Assembly: GCA_001513365.1 (NCBI GenBank)
Contig: LFTH01000055.1
Span: forward strand, 24,462 to 82,658
Direction of reading: 5' to 3'
DNA length: 58,197 bases
Source: Clostridiales bacterium DTU033
GTDB taxonomy: Bacteria > Bacillota > Clostridia > Oscillospirales > Acutalibacteraceae
This document shows, piece by piece, positions 1 to 8,377 of the stretch (position 1 is its first letter; every line of letters begins with the position of its first letter). Under the pieces are notes generated by a model. It was not told the DNA's origin. It saw nothing but the letters and a program-made list of their open reading frames with translations, and did not search any database. The translations under genes were made by a program, and so were the position numbers.

Positions 1-561
1 ACCGCCGTAACCGTCCCGTATTTCGGGCAGGTTGAGTTCGGGCCGTGGTTTATCCCGTTCACCATCTTTGTGGTAGTCAGCATGAGCAACGCGGTGAATA
101 TCACCGACGGGATTGACGGGCTTTGCGGCACAGTCAGCTTTATTGCGGCGCTGTTTTTCGTGGTCGCGTCAAGTATTACCGCCTATTTCGGGCAGAGCCT
201 GCTTGCGGCAATCACAGCCGGTGCGATAGCCGGTTTTCTGGTGTGGAATTTTTATCCCGCGAAAGTCTTTATGGGGGATACCGGCGCGCTGTTTTTGGGC
301 GGAATTATCACCGCTTTCGCTTTTGGTATCAACCAGCCGTTTGTACTGGTTTTTGTGGGAATAATATATATAGCCGAAATCTTGTCGGTAGTGCTGCAGG
401 TGCTTTATTTCAAGGCCACCGGCGGCAGGCGGCTTTTCAAAATGAGCCCGCTGCACCACCATTTCGAGATGTCGGGGTGGAAAGAAACAAAAGTTGTCGC
501 GGTTTTTTCATTTGTAACCCTGTTGGGCTGCGTGCTGGCGGGTGTGTTTTTATTGTATTGA
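1..561 (+). CDS. mraY: Phospho-N-acetylmuramoyl-pentapeptide-transferase MraY, 3' part
   Basis: Integral membrane enzyme that moves phospho-MurNAc-pentapeptide from its UDP carrier to undecaprenyl phosphate, giving lipid I. The frame is open from base 1 and gives the last 186 residues of a protein usually about 320 aa long, so the N-terminal half lies outside the window. Family motifs seen are the NITDGIDGL loop, the FMGDTGALFLG segment and the SPLHHHFEMSGW motif near the C-terminus, with hydrophobic membrane segments between them. ftsW and murG follow on the same strand as in Firmicutes division clusters. In Bacillus-type clusters murD sits directly after mraY; here only 86 bp separate mraY from ftsW. 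The listed ORF starting at base 70 is an internal Met of this gene. Confidence 0.96.
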   Translation, partial: TAVTVPYFGQVEFGPWFIPFTIFVVVSMSNAVNITDGIDGLCGTVSFIAALFFVVASSITAYFGQSLLAAITAGAIAGFLVWNFYPAKVFMGDTGALFLGGIITAFAFGINQPFVLVFVGIIYIAEILSVVLQVLYFKATGGRRLFKMSPLHHHFEMSGWKETKVVAVFSFVTLLGCVLAGVFLLY

Positions 562-647
562 CATTTTCGGGATTGGCGGCTGCTGCGACAAAGAGGAAAA
601 CCGGGCTGTCCGCTTTTTTAAATACGATTGAAAGGCATTTGGGTTGA

Positions 648-1820
648 ATGGCGGCTTTAAGAGATTATGCAGTGAGCGAAACTTATCAAAAGACAAAAAA
701 TAAGCTGCGCCTTATTTCGGTTTCGCGCAGCTTTGACATGCCGTTTTTGATTATTCTGATGGTTATCCTTGTGCTGGGGCTGATAAGCCTTTTATCGGCC
801 AGCCATGCCTATTCGTATTACTGGAACAGGGGCGACAGCTATTTTTATATAAGAAGGCAGATTATATTTGCGTTGGCGGGCGTCGCGCTCATGCTGATAG
901 TATCGGCAATTGACTATCATATTCTTCACCATTTAGCGATACCGCTGATGATTGTATCATATATTATGCTTGTAATCGTGCTGTTTATCCCCTCTTCTTC
1001 GGGAGTACACAGGTGGATACGCCTGCCGGGATTGCAGTTCCAGCCTTCGGAAATCGCCAAATTCGCGCTGATTGTGCTGTTTGCGCATTTGATTTCGATT
1101 AACCATAAGAAAATGAAAAACTTTACGGCCGGGTATCTTCCGTTCATGGCAATTCTGGTGATTACCTGCGGCCTTGTGTTTGTCGAGCCCCATCTTTCCG
1201 GGGCTATCCTGCTGCTCGCAATCGGCGTGTCGATGATGTATATCGGCGGTACACGGATGATGTATCTCGTCCTGACCTTCATCGTCGGCGCCGCCGCGAT
1301 GTATTACATGATTTTTGTAAAAGGGTACGAGCAGGACAGGATAAACGTCTGGCTGGACCCGATTAAGGCGTTCGCCGCAAACAGCGACGAGGCGTGGCAG
1401 ATTGTCCAGTCCCTTTTTGCAATCGGCTCAGGCGGGCTGATGGGTCAGGGGCTGGGCAACTCGCGGCAAAAGCACCTGTTTTTGCCGGAGCCGCACAACG
1501 ACTTTATTTTTTCGGTTGTATGCGAGGAGCTCGGATTTGTCGGCGCGGTGCTGGTGATTGTTCTGTTCGCGCTGCTTGTGTGGAGGGGCATTACCATCGG
1601 TATGAAAGCTCCCGATAAGTTCGGCTCGATGCTGGCGATAGGTCTTACCATTCAGGTGGGCATTCAGGCGTTTATGAACATGGCGGTGGTAACAAACACA
1701 ATCCCGAATACCGGTATCAGCCTTCCCTTTTTCAGCTACGGCGGCACCTCGCTTGTTATGCTGCTCGCACAGATGGGGGTTGTGCTGTCGGTTTCAAGGC
1801 ATATCGGGGCCGCCGAATGA
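648..1820 (+). CDS. ftsW: FtsW/SpoVE-type peptidoglycan glycosyltransferase (SEDS family)
   Basis: A 390-aa polytopic SEDS protein, which polymerises lipid II together with a class B penicillin-binding protein at the septum, or at the spore cortex if it is the SpoVE type. Around ten hydrophobic segments start near residue 30. The conserved loop PEPHNDFIFSVVCEELG and the C-terminal NTGISLPFFSYGG stretch are diagnostic of FtsW/RodA/SpoVE. Position between mraY and murG favours FtsW/SpoVE over RodA; the two cannot be separated on sequence alone. The ATG follows a GAAAGG site by about 8 nt. The N-terminus has a charged cytosolic extension of roughly 28 residues before the first membrane helix. 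It is followed after 19 nt by murG. Confidence 0.94.
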   Translation: MAALRDYAVSETYQKTKNKLRLISVSRSFDMPFLIILMVILVLGLISLLSASHAYSYYWNRGDSYFYIRRQIIFALAGVALMLIVSAIDYHILHHLAIPLMIVSYIMLVIVLFIPSSSGVHRWIRLPGLQFQPSEIAKFALIVLFAHLISINHKKMKNFTAGYLPFMAILVITCGLVFVEPHLSGAILLLAIGVSMMYIGGTRMMYLVLTFIVGAAAMYYMIFVKGYEQDRINVWLDPIKAFAANSDEAWQIVQSLFAIGSGGLMGQGLGNSRQKHLFLPEPHNDFIFSVVCEELGFVGAVLVIVLFALLVWRGITIGMKAPDKFGSMLAIGLTIQVGIQAFMNMAVVTNTIPNTGISLPFFSYGGTSLVMLLAQMGVVLSVSRHIGAAE

Positions 1821-1839
1821 CGGCGCAGGGAGGGTCAGG

Positions 1840-2979
1840 ATGCGCGTATTGATTACAGGCGGCGGCACCGCAGGCCATATCAATCCGGCTTTGGCGATTG
1901 CCGCTAAAATAAAAAAGGAAAACCCCGACGCTGAAATCCTGTTTGTCGGGGCAAAGGGCAGGATGGAAACCCGGCTTGTGCCGCAGGCGGGATATCAAAT
2001 CAAGACAATCAATGTGCAAGGGTTCCAGCGCAGGATAACTGCGAAAAATATCGCCCGCAACGCCGCGGCGGCTTTTTGGGCGGTGGCGTCGGGAATTGAG
2101 TGCGCAAAGATTATAAAACAGTTTAAGCCCGACATCGCGATAGGCACCGGCGGCTATGTCAGCGGTCCGGTTTTGCGCAAGGCGGCAAAGCTCGGCATAC
2201 CGGTTTTGATACACGAGGCCAACGCCTACCCCGGCATGACTGTGCGCATGCTCGCGAAATACGCTGACGCGGTGCTGATTGCGGCGAAGGAAGCGCGCGG
2301 ATACCTTCCCGCGACCGCAAAGGTTATAGTTACGGGCAATCCGCTGCGGGCTGAGTTTTTGAATTTGCAGGATTATGAGACCGCCCGTAAAGAGCTCGGT
2401 CTCGACGAGCGGCCGGTGGTGCTTTCGTTAGGGGGGAGCCTTGGGGCGCGGCGGATAAACGAGGTTATGACCGAGGTTTTAATCAAAAGCCACAGGGAAG
2501 GCGGTATCCAGCACATACACGCGACCGGCAGCGCGGGGTACCGGGATGTCGTATCTCGGCTTAAAGCGCACGGCATTACCGGCAAGGACAAAAATATACA
2601 GGTGCATGAGTATATCAACGACATGGCGCGCTGCATGGCGGCGGCCGACCTTGTGATTTCCCGCTGCGGGGCGATGACTTTAAGCGAGCTCCCCGCGGCA
2701 GGCAAGCCATCGATTTTAATTCCCTCGCCCAACGTCGCCGAAAATCACCAGTACCACAACGCAATGGCTCTGGTAAACAAGGGGGCGGCCGTCTGCATCG
2801 AGGAGAAGAACCTGTCGGCGGACACCCTGTGGCGTGAAATAAAAAGGATTACGTCCTCCCCCGGTTTAATGCGGAGGATGGCTGAGAACGCGCGGCGGGA
2901 GGCGATTTACGACGCCGCCGACCGTATCTATGACGCAATCCTGATGACGCTGGCTGAACGGGGTATTAATCCGAAATAG
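1840..2979 (+). CDS. murG: UDP-GlcNAc:lipid I N-acetylglucosaminyltransferase MurG
   Basis: Peripheral membrane GT28 enzyme that adds GlcNAc to lipid I to make lipid II. The 379-aa product starts with the glycine-rich GGGTAGHINPAL motif. It carries the family's GTGGYVSGP and IHEANAYPG motifs in the N-domain and SLGGSLGARRIN and SRCGAMTLSEL in the UDP-GlcNAc-binding C-domain. I chose the ATG at 1840 rather than the ORF start at 1753 because MRVLITGG is the canonical N-terminus, a GGGAGGGTCAGG ribosome site sits just upstream, and the longer form would overlap ftsW. It is the last gene of this cluster: a hairpin follows and the next gene runs the other way, so the murB/ftsQ genes often found next are not here. 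Confidence 0.95.
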   Translation: MRVLITGGGTAGHINPALAIAAKIKKENPDAEILFVGAKGRMETRLVPQAGYQIKTINVQGFQRRITAKNIARNAAAAFWAVASGIECAKIIKQFKPDIAIGTGGYVSGPVLRKAAKLGIPVLIHEANAYPGMTVRMLAKYADAVLIAAKEARGYLPATAKVIVTGNPLRAEFLNLQDYETARKELGLDERPVVLSLGGSLGARRINEVMTEVLIKSHREGGIQHIHATGSAGYRDVVSRLKAHGITGKDKNIQVHEYINDMARCMAAADLVISRCGAMTLSELPAAGKPSILIPSPNVAENHQYHNAMALVNKGAAVCIEEKNLSADTLWREIKRITSSPGLMRRMAENARREAIYDAADRIYDAILMTLAERGINPK

Positions 2980-3014
2980 AATACAGACAAAACGGGTTGT
3001 GAAGATTGATAAAA

Positions 3015-3050
3015 GCCCGCCGGCAGTCATATACCGGCGGGCTGGGTTTA
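3015..3050. terminator. Bidirectional hairpin between murG and the GH4 gene
   Basis: A perfect 9-bp stem GCCCGCCGG/CCGGCGGGC closes a 10-nt loop in the gap between two convergent genes. On the minus strand it is followed by TTTTATC and on the plus strand by a weaker TGGGTTTA, so it best serves the leftward GH4 transcript but could end both. Confidence 0.7.
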
Positions 3051-3087
3051 TAAAGAGATAAATAGGGCGGTTGTTTTGCCGCGGAGT

Positions 3088-4395
3088 TTATTTAAACTCC
3101 GGCAGCCAGCCCTTGTGCGCTTCGATTAAGTCGTCGCACAGCGAGACGATGTCGTCAATTGACAGTTCGGAAGAGGTGTGGGGGTCGAGCATTGCGGCCA
3201 TATAGATGTATTCCTTTTTCAGGGTTTCGGCCGCCTTGATTGTCATTAGCTGCGTATTGATGTTGGTTCTGTTCAATGCCGCGCACTGCTCAGGTAGCTC
3301 ACCGACATAGCAGGGGTTAATCCCGTTGCGGTCCACCATGCACGGCACCTCGACGCAGGCGTTTTGCGGCAGGTTGGTTATAAGCCCGGTGTTCAGCACG
3401 TTGCCGTGAATGCGGTAGGGTACATCATTGAGGACGGCGTTGATGATGTAAGAGGCAAATTCGTGGCTCTTTTTATGCTGAATGAGGCTGTTATGAAGCA
3501 GGGACTCTCTCATCTTGTTCCATTCGCTAATCTGGCGCTCACAACGACGCGGATACTCGTCCAGCGGGATTTTGAACCTGTCAATCAGCTCAGGGTATTT
3601 GTCTTTGATGAAATAGGGCAGGTATTCGGCTGAGTGTTCGCTGGATTCGGTTACATAGTAGCCGAAACGCTTCATTATCTCAAGGCGGACAAGGTCCCTG
3701 CCCTCCTTGTTGTAGTCGGGCGAGGACGCGCGGCGCTTAATCTCAGGGTACAGGTCGTTTCCGCTAAGGTCCTCGATTTTAAGCAGCCACGCCTGATGGT
3801 TGATACCGGCGATTTCCCATCTGGTCTTGTCCACATACTCGTCCATACCGAGTGTTTTAAGCAGCACATTGGCGCACACCTGCACCGAATGGCACAGCCC
3901 CACTGTTTTAATATTCGTGAAACGCTGCATATATCCGGTGAGTGTTGCCATCGGGTTTGTGTAGTTCAATAATAAAGCGCGGGGAGAAAGCCGCTCGATG
4001 TCGTTGGCGTAGTCCATCATCACCGGTATGGTGCGGAGCGCGCGGAATATCCCGCCAATCCCGATGGTGTCCGCGATTGTCTGGCTAAGCCCGTATTTTT
4101 TCGGGACCTCAAAATCGATAACCGTGCTCGGCCTGTATCCGCCGACCTGAATTGCGTTTACAATAAAGTCGGCTCCGGTGAAGGCCTCGGTGCGGTCCAG
4201 GGTTTTTGTGATGTTCGCCCTTCCGTTTGCAGTTTTGTTTATGTTGCATAGGATTTGATAGGAATCGTCGAGGCGCTGGGGGTCTATATCGAACAGACAG
4301 ACATCAAAATCGCCAAGCTCCGGCGTGAGGATGCAGTCCCCGATTACGTTGCGGGCAAAGGTGGTGCTTCCCGCGCCTATAAAAGTAATTTTCAT
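3088..4395 (-). CDS. melA: Glycoside hydrolase family 4, alpha-galactosidase-like (MelA/LplD group)
   Basis: A 435-aa cytosolic GH4 enzyme; the family uses NAD+ and a divalent metal in a redox-assisted elimination mechanism. The N-terminal Rossmann signature (ITFIGAGS, residues 3-10), NYTNPM (144-149), the metal-binding Cys-His of GLCHSVQ (168-169) and GINH (197-200) are all visible. The CHSV form is typical of the alpha-galactosidase/alpha-galacturonidase branch; I cannot distinguish MelA from LplD substrates from sequence alone, so the symbol is tentative. The start has a good AAAGGGTGA site. It is divergent from an AraC regulator with a repeat-containing promoter region between them. No sugar transporter is adjacent. 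Confidence 0.88.
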   Translation of the reverse strand: MKITFIGAGSTTFARNVIGDCILTPELGDFDVCLFDIDPQRLDDSYQILCNINKTANGRANITKTLDRTEAFTGADFIVNAIQVGGYRPSTVIDFEVPKKYGLSQTIADTIGIGGIFRALRTIPVMMDYANDIERLSPRALLLNYTNPMATLTGYMQRFTNIKTVGLCHSVQVCANVLLKTLGMDEYVDKTRWEIAGINHQAWLLKIEDLSGNDLYPEIKRRASSPDYNKEGRDLVRLEIMKRFGYYVTESSEHSAEYLPYFIKDKYPELIDRFKIPLDEYPRRCERQISEWNKMRESLLHNSLIQHKKSHEFASYIINAVLNDVPYRIHGNVLNTGLITNLPQNACVEVPCMVDRNGINPCYVGELPEQCAALNRTNINTQLMTIKAAETLKKEYIYMAAMLDPHTSSELSIDDIVSLCDDLIEAHKGWLPEFK

Positions 4396-4442
4396 AAATA
4401 AATCACCCTTTTACAGAAAAAAATCACGATTTTTCAACTACC

Positions 4443-4471
4443 AGTATACAGCCGGCCGGAGCAAAACAAAA
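4443..4471 (-). promoter_or_regulatory. Predicted promoter of the GH4 gene
   Basis: Minus-strand -10 hexamer TATACT (4443-4448) with a 17-bp spacer to a poor -35 (TTTTGT, 4466-4471). A weak -35 beside an activator-like repeat fits an AraC-activated promoter; this is inference from hexamer matching. Confidence 0.5.
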
Positions 4472-4477
4472 GTGCAG

Positions 4478-4506
4478 AATGTTGCCAATACTATTGCTAA
4501 TGTTGC
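4478..4506. promoter_or_regulatory. Direct repeat AATGTTGC x2, candidate AraC-family operator
   Basis: AATGTTGC occurs at 4478-4485 and again at 4499-4506, exactly 21 bp apart (two helical turns) on the same face of the DNA. The proximal copy lies 7 bp upstream of the predicted GH4 -35, the position expected for an AraC-type activator. Both copies lie between the regulator gene and its likely target. Confidence 0.55.
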
Positions 4507-4550
4507 ATTTTGTATAACAATATGTTATTTTTATTAAAAGGGGCGGTGTT

Positions 4551-5417
4551 ATGTTCAAAAAAAACTCTGACGCCAGCCGGGAAATCAGTTATACGCCGGT
4601 AAGCGCCCCTCCCCCCGCGTGCACGTCCATCTATGTTCACCAGTGCGGCACAGAAAAGTGCGCGAAAGGCCATTCGTTCGGCCCGGCAATCAGGGAGCAT
4701 TACCTGATACATTGCGTCTTTTCCGGCAAGGGAAAATTCTTTGATGGAGAGCACACTTATTATCTGCGCAAAGGGCAGGGCTTTTTGATTGTGCCGAAAA
4801 TTGTTACCTTTTATCAGGCTGACATGGAACAGCCATGGGAGTACGGGTGGGTTGGTTTCAGCGGCTCGGACGCAGGCCATATCCTGCGCCAGTGCGGAAT
4901 CGGCAGGGAACGCCCGGTCTTTGATTTTTCGAAGGTTGAGGAAGTCAAAAGCTGTATCGAGAGGATTGTCGTGCAGCACGGCACCGGCGGCAACAGCTTT
5001 GAGACTACGTCGAGCGTTTTTTTGTTTTTTTCGTTAATCCAGAGCAATGACAGCCGAAAATTTTCGGGACTCGGCACTTTTGACCGCGCGGCCGATTATA
5101 TACACAAAAACTATTCCTACCCGCTGACAATTCCGGAGGTCGCCGGCTTTGCGGGTGTTACCCGCAGCCAGCTTTTCCGTATTTTCAAACAGACCCTTGG
5201 GGTCTCCCCTCAGGAGTATTTAATCAGGATACGGCTTCAGAACGCGGTGCGGCTGATGCGCACCACCGGGCTGTCGGTTACCGAAATCCTGTACTCGTGC
5301 GGGTTCAACGACCCCAGCCATTTTTCAAGGCAGTTTAAACTGCGGTACGGGGTTACCCCTTCGGAATACCTCAAAACTGTTCGGGAAAACGGGTTGTCCG
5401 CGCCGATTGGCGATTAA
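4551..5417 (+). CDS. AraC-family transcriptional regulator with cupin-like sensor domain
   Basis: A 288-aa protein with an N-terminal AraC-binding/cupin-type domain (about residues 20-160, with REHYLIHCVFSGKGKF and QPWEYGWVGFSG) and a C-terminal AraC DNA-binding domain with two helix-turn-helix units (about 180-280; PEVAGFAGVTRSQLFRIFKQ, then a signature around CGFNDPSHFSRQFK). This architecture is that of sugar-responsive activators such as MsmR/RafR. The ATG follows an AAAAGGGGCGG site. Divergent pairing with the GH4 alpha-galactosidase-like gene suggests it controls that gene in response to an alpha-galactoside or related sugar; the ligand is inferred, not shown. The N-terminal region is rich in Pro and Ser and unlike the rest. 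Confidence 0.88.
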   Translation: MFKKNSDASREISYTPVSAPPPACTSIYVHQCGTEKCAKGHSFGPAIREHYLIHCVFSGKGKFFDGEHTYYLRKGQGFLIVPKIVTFYQADMEQPWEYGWVGFSGSDAGHILRQCGIGRERPVFDFSKVEEVKSCIERIVVQHGTGGNSFETTSSVFLFFSLIQSNDSRKFSGLGTFDRAADYIHKNYSYPLTIPEVAGFAGVTRSQLFRIFKQTLGVSPQEYLIRIRLQNAVRLMRTTGLSVTEILYSCGFNDPSHFSRQFKLRYGVTPSEYLKTVRENGLSAPIGD

Positions 5418-5437
5418 TATGATTGCCGAAAGCATAA

Positions 5438-5454
5438 GCGGCCGCGCCGGCCGC
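5438..5454. terminator. GC-rich hairpin after the AraC gene (weak terminator candidate)
   Basis: A stem GCGGCC/GGCCGC with a 5-nt loop lies 21 bp after the AraC stop. No T-run follows, so termination is doubtful. The rest of the 229-bp gap holds only the promoter of the next gene. Confidence 0.3.
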
Positions 5455-5564
5455 GGCATTTGCATGTGTGCAGGCGATATGCCTTTGAAAAACGGACAAA
5501 CGGGGGCTTGCCTTTGTTATGGCCGATAAAAAAACGGTAACCTGACGCCGGCGCAACCTGCACC

Positions 5565-5593
5565 TTGTATTTAATAGCAGTTTCCAGTATAAT
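5565..5593 (+). promoter_or_regulatory. Predicted sigma-A promoter of the site-2 protease/scpAB run
   Basis: TTGTAT, 17-bp spacer, then a perfect TATAAT. The following gene starts 53 bp downstream and no other gene lies between. Confidence 0.65.
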
Positions 5594-5646
5594 ACTATTT
5601 ATGATGACAGCGGTATTAATACAATTTCGGACACAGGAGAATAATT

Positions 5647-6309
5647 ATGCTAGACTTGCTGTTTAATTGGAGAGCTTATTCCCCGCTTGACGTTGTTTTC
5701 ATCCTTTTATCGTATGCGATGATAATCCTGATTGCGCTGCCCGTGCACGAGCTTGCGCACGCCTTTGCCGCGGACCGGATGGGAGACCCGACCGCAAGGT
5801 GGAACGGGCGGCTTACTTTAAACCCACTTGCCCATCTCGATGTTGTCGGGACGTTGATGATACTGTTTTTCCGGTTTGGGTACGCAAAACCGGTTCCGGT
5901 AAACCCGCGCAATTTCAGAGAGTATAAAAAAGGCATGATTATAACCTCTGTTGCCGGCCCTCTTTCAAACTTGGCTCTGAGTCTGGCTTCGCTTGCAATC
6001 CTGAGGCTTTTGCTTTTTGTGCCTTCGCCCCCTCTTTTTTCACATCTGGCAACAATCCTGCTGTGGAACTTCGCTCAGGTCAATATATTTCTGGCAATCT
6101 TTAACCTCATGCCGGTGCCGCCGCTGGACGGGTACCGCATAATATCGAATTTTATCCCTCCCAGATGGGCATATTCTATTGAGCGGTATCAGCTTTTTAT
6201 AACCATCGGGTTTATTGTTCTGGTATTGGGCGGCAGGTTCGGCTATATAATTCAGTTTATAGCAAATCCGATTTTCAAGCTGTTTTTGTTTATAACCGGT
6301 TTGGGTTGA
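5647..6309 (+). CDS. Site-2 protease family (M50) membrane metalloprotease
   Basis: A 220-aa polytopic protein with the zinc-binding HELAH motif inside the first membrane segment (residues 34-38) and the second metal-ligand motif in NLMPVPPLDG, the arrangement of small M50 peptidases. No PDZ or CBS domain is present, which places it with the short bacterial group usually annotated only as 'site-2 protease family protein' and often found directly upstream of scpA in Firmicutes. Substrate unknown. The ATG follows an ACAGGAGA site, and a good promoter lies upstream. scpA begins 19 nt after its stop, so the three genes are probably cotranscribed. Confidence 0.9.
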   Translation: MLDLLFNWRAYSPLDVVFILLSYAMIILIALPVHELAHAFAADRMGDPTARWNGRLTLNPLAHLDVVGTLMILFFRFGYAKPVPVNPRNFREYKKGMIITSVAGPLSNLALSLASLAILRLLLFVPSPPLFSHLATILLWNFAQVNIFLAIFNLMPVPPLDGYRIISNFIPPRWAYSIERYQLFITIGFIVLVLGGRFGYIIQFIANPIFKLFLFITGLG

Positions 6310-6328
6310 GAATAAAACGGGAGAAGAT

Positions 6329-7075
6329 ATGGAAACAATATCCTTTAAAGTGCCGGGTTTTGAAGGCCCGCTCGACTTGCTGCTGCACCTTGTGCAGAAA
6401 AACAAGCTGAATATTATGGATATCCCGATTTCCGAGCTGCTTGAGCAGTATACCAAGGTGATTGAGGAGTGGAGAAGCCTCGATTTGGAGATAACCTCTG
6501 AGTTTCTGGAGATGGCGGCCCGCCTTGTATACATCAAGACCGTCATGCTTTTGCCTAAGCATGACGAAGCCGAGCAGTTAAGGCAGGAACTGAGCGGGGA
6601 GCTGATGGAATATCAGCTCTGTAAGGAGATGGCCGCAAAGCTTTTCGCGCTCAACGTAGGCGGGGATATTTTTGTCCGGTACCCGATGGAAATCGAGCCG
6701 GACCGCACGTACCGCCGCACCCATCCGGCGGATACCCTGCCTGACGCGTACCTTGCCGCCGCGGGCAGGGGAAGGCGCCGCCTGCCGCCGCCGGCAAAGG
6801 CGTTCAGCGGGATTGTGGCGCGGCAGATAGTGTCCGTCCCCTCAAAAATCATCTATGTGTTAAGGCGGCTGTATAAGCAGAATAAAGTCCAGTACCTGAA
6901 AATGTTTGAAAACTCAAAAAGCAGGTCCGAGCTTGTCGCTATTTTCCTTGCGCTGCTAGAGTTGATAAAATCCAGCAAAATACAGGTCAGGGGCGAAGGG
7001 AAAAACCAGTACGTGTGCCTCGCGCGGGCGGCAAAAAGGAGCAGGCAAGCCGGAGCCGCGCGCACCCAAAGCTGA
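6329..7075 (+). CDS. scpA: Segregation and condensation protein A
   Basis: The kleisin of the SMC-ScpAB condensin, which bridges the two SMC heads. The 248-aa product has the typical start (FKVPGFEGPLDLLLHLVQK), which binds the SMC neck, a central region that recruits ScpB, and a C-terminal winged helix (SRSELVAIFLALLELIKSS) that caps the SMC ATPase head. The linker around residues 145-160 (GRGRRRLPPPAK) is short and basic-rich. scpB follows after 17 nt, the usual arrangement. The ATG has a GGGAGAAG site. Confidence 0.94.
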   Translation: METISFKVPGFEGPLDLLLHLVQKNKLNIMDIPISELLEQYTKVIEEWRSLDLEITSEFLEMAARLVYIKTVMLLPKHDEAEQLRQELSGELMEYQLCKEMAAKLFALNVGGDIFVRYPMEIEPDRTYRRTHPADTLPDAYLAAAGRGRRRLPPPAKAFSGIVARQIVSVPSKIIYVLRRLYKQNKVQYLKMFENSKSRSELVAIFLALLELIKSSKIQVRGEGKNQYVCLARAAKRSRQAGAARTQS

Positions 7076-7092
7076 AAGGCGGATAATGTCAG

Positions 7093-7713
7093 ATGGAGAT
7101 AAAGCATTACCAGTCGATAATTGAAGCAGTGCTTTTTGCGAGCGGCGAGCCGGTCGAGCTGACAAGGCTTGCCGAGGCGATTGAGATTGATACCGATACC
7201 GCCGAGCGGCTGACCGAGGCTCTCATGCACGAGACCAACGCAAGGCCGGGCGGAATCAGGATTGTCCGGCTCGGCAGGTGCTATCAGATGTGTACCAGAT
7301 TGGAATACGCCTCGTATATACGGAAAGCGCTCGACATAAGGCGCAATATGCCGCTGTCGCAGGCGGCGATGGAAGTGCTCGCGATTATTGCCTATAACCA
7401 GCCGGTTACCAGAGCGTATATCGAACAGGTCAGGGGCGTGGACTGCGACGCGGTAATTCAGGGGCTTGTCGCCAAAAACCTTGTGGAGGAAAAAGGGCGC
7501 CTCGATTTGCCGGGCCGCCCGCTGATTTACGGCACCACCGCCGATTTTCTCCGGTGCTTCGGGCTTTCTTCGCTGGACGAGCTGCCGCCCATCCCGCAGC
7601 CGGGCGGGGAAGAAATGGGAGAAACAAGTATTGACGGGATAATCGAAAGCTCGTCTGCGGACGGGGCAGAGGAGAGCCCGGTTGAAACCGCTGTCGGCGC
7701 TGCGATGGAATGA
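7093..7713 (+). CDS. scpB: Segregation and condensation protein B
   Basis: A 206-aa protein of tandem winged-helix domains that dimerises and binds ScpA within the SMC condensin. Recognisable stretches are the N-terminal IIEAVLFASGEPV, the second-domain AAMEVLAIIAYNQPVTRAYIEQVRG, and LVEEKGRLDLPGRPLIYGTT, all characteristic of ScpB. The last 35 residues are acidic and low in complexity (SSADGAEESPVE) and probably disordered. It lies immediately downstream of scpA. Confidence 0.95.
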   Translation: MEIKHYQSIIEAVLFASGEPVELTRLAEAIEIDTDTAERLTEALMHETNARPGGIRIVRLGRCYQMCTRLEYASYIRKALDIRRNMPLSQAAMEVLAIIAYNQPVTRAYIEQVRGVDCDAVIQGLVAKNLVEEKGRLDLPGRPLIYGTTADFLRCFGLSSLDELPPIPQPGGEEMGETSIDGIIESSSADGAEESPVETAVGAAME

Positions 7714-7723
7714 GGTATGCCTG

Positions 7724-8347
7724 TTGCTGATATTGAAGATTATTCTTGGCGTTATCGCGGCTTTGCTGGCCCTTTTGCTGGTGCCTGTCCGTTTAAGCGC
7801 GGTCTTCGACGGGGATTTGAAAGTCAGCTTATACCTGCTGCTTTTTAAGCTCAGGCTGTACCCTGGTCCCGCGTTTTTTGAAAGAATGAGGCTCAAAGGA
7901 CAGCGAAAGCGAAAGGAGGAGCCGGAGCTTCCCCGCGCCGAAAAGGTGCTGAAGGAGGAAGGCGTCCGCGCGGTAATCGAATACTATCTGCAAATCGGCA
8001 GGCTGCTCAAAAGCGCCGCGGAAAGGCTTATGCGCGCAATCACCGTGGACAGGCTGTACCTTGACGTTCTGGTCGCCTCTGGCGACGCCGCGCAGACCGC
8101 GATTGACTACGGAAAAATCTGCGCGGTCGTCTATCCTATTCAGGCGCTGATTGAAAGCAAAATGCGGGTGCGCCGCCGGGCGATAAACATTTCCACCGAT
8201 TTTTTGCATGACAGCGGCGAGCTCAAAGCGGATATAAGACTTCATGCGGTCCCTATCAGGGTTTTATGGGCAATTCTGCTGTTTTTTATAGGCTATGCTG
8301 GAAATACTACTGACGATTCGCTTGAAAAGATTGCACAGCGACAGTGA
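7724..8347 (+). CDS. DUF2953-type membrane protein
   Basis: A 207-aa protein with one N-terminal membrane helix (LILKIILGVIAALLALLLVPV), a basic/acidic stretch (QRKRKEEPELPR) and a mixed C-terminal domain ending in a second hydrophobic segment. Family and position (after scpB and before ytfJ) match the DUF2953 protein found beside ytfJ in Firmicutes; its role is unknown, but the neighbourhood suggests sporulation. I chose TTG 7724, 10 nt after the scpB stop with GAGGT upstream; the ORF track starts at TTG 7682, which would overlap scpB by 32 nt. Confidence 0.75.
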   Translation: MLILKIILGVIAALLALLLVPVRLSAVFDGDLKVSLYLLLFKLRLYPGPAFFERMRLKGQRKRKEEPELPRAEKVLKEEGVRAVIEYYLQIGRLLKSAAERLMRAITVDRLYLDVLVASGDAAQTAIDYGKICAVVYPIQALIESKMRVRRRAINISTDFLHDSGELKADIRLHAVPIRVLWAILLFFIGYAGNTTDDSLEKIAQRQ

Positions 8348-8377
8348 GGAAATAAAACTAGAAAAGAGGTTGAGATT

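Noticed and set aside
5464-5529. 21-aa Cys-containing ORF (MCAGDMPLKNG...) after the AraC gene, considered as a small peptide
   Set aside because: No ribosome site, no modifying enzyme nearby, and length expected by chance.
6853-7896. 347-aa minus-strand ORF opposite scpA/scpB
   Set aside because: Runs across two real genes on the other strand; composition is shadow-like (Arg, His and Pro rich) and no motif is visible.
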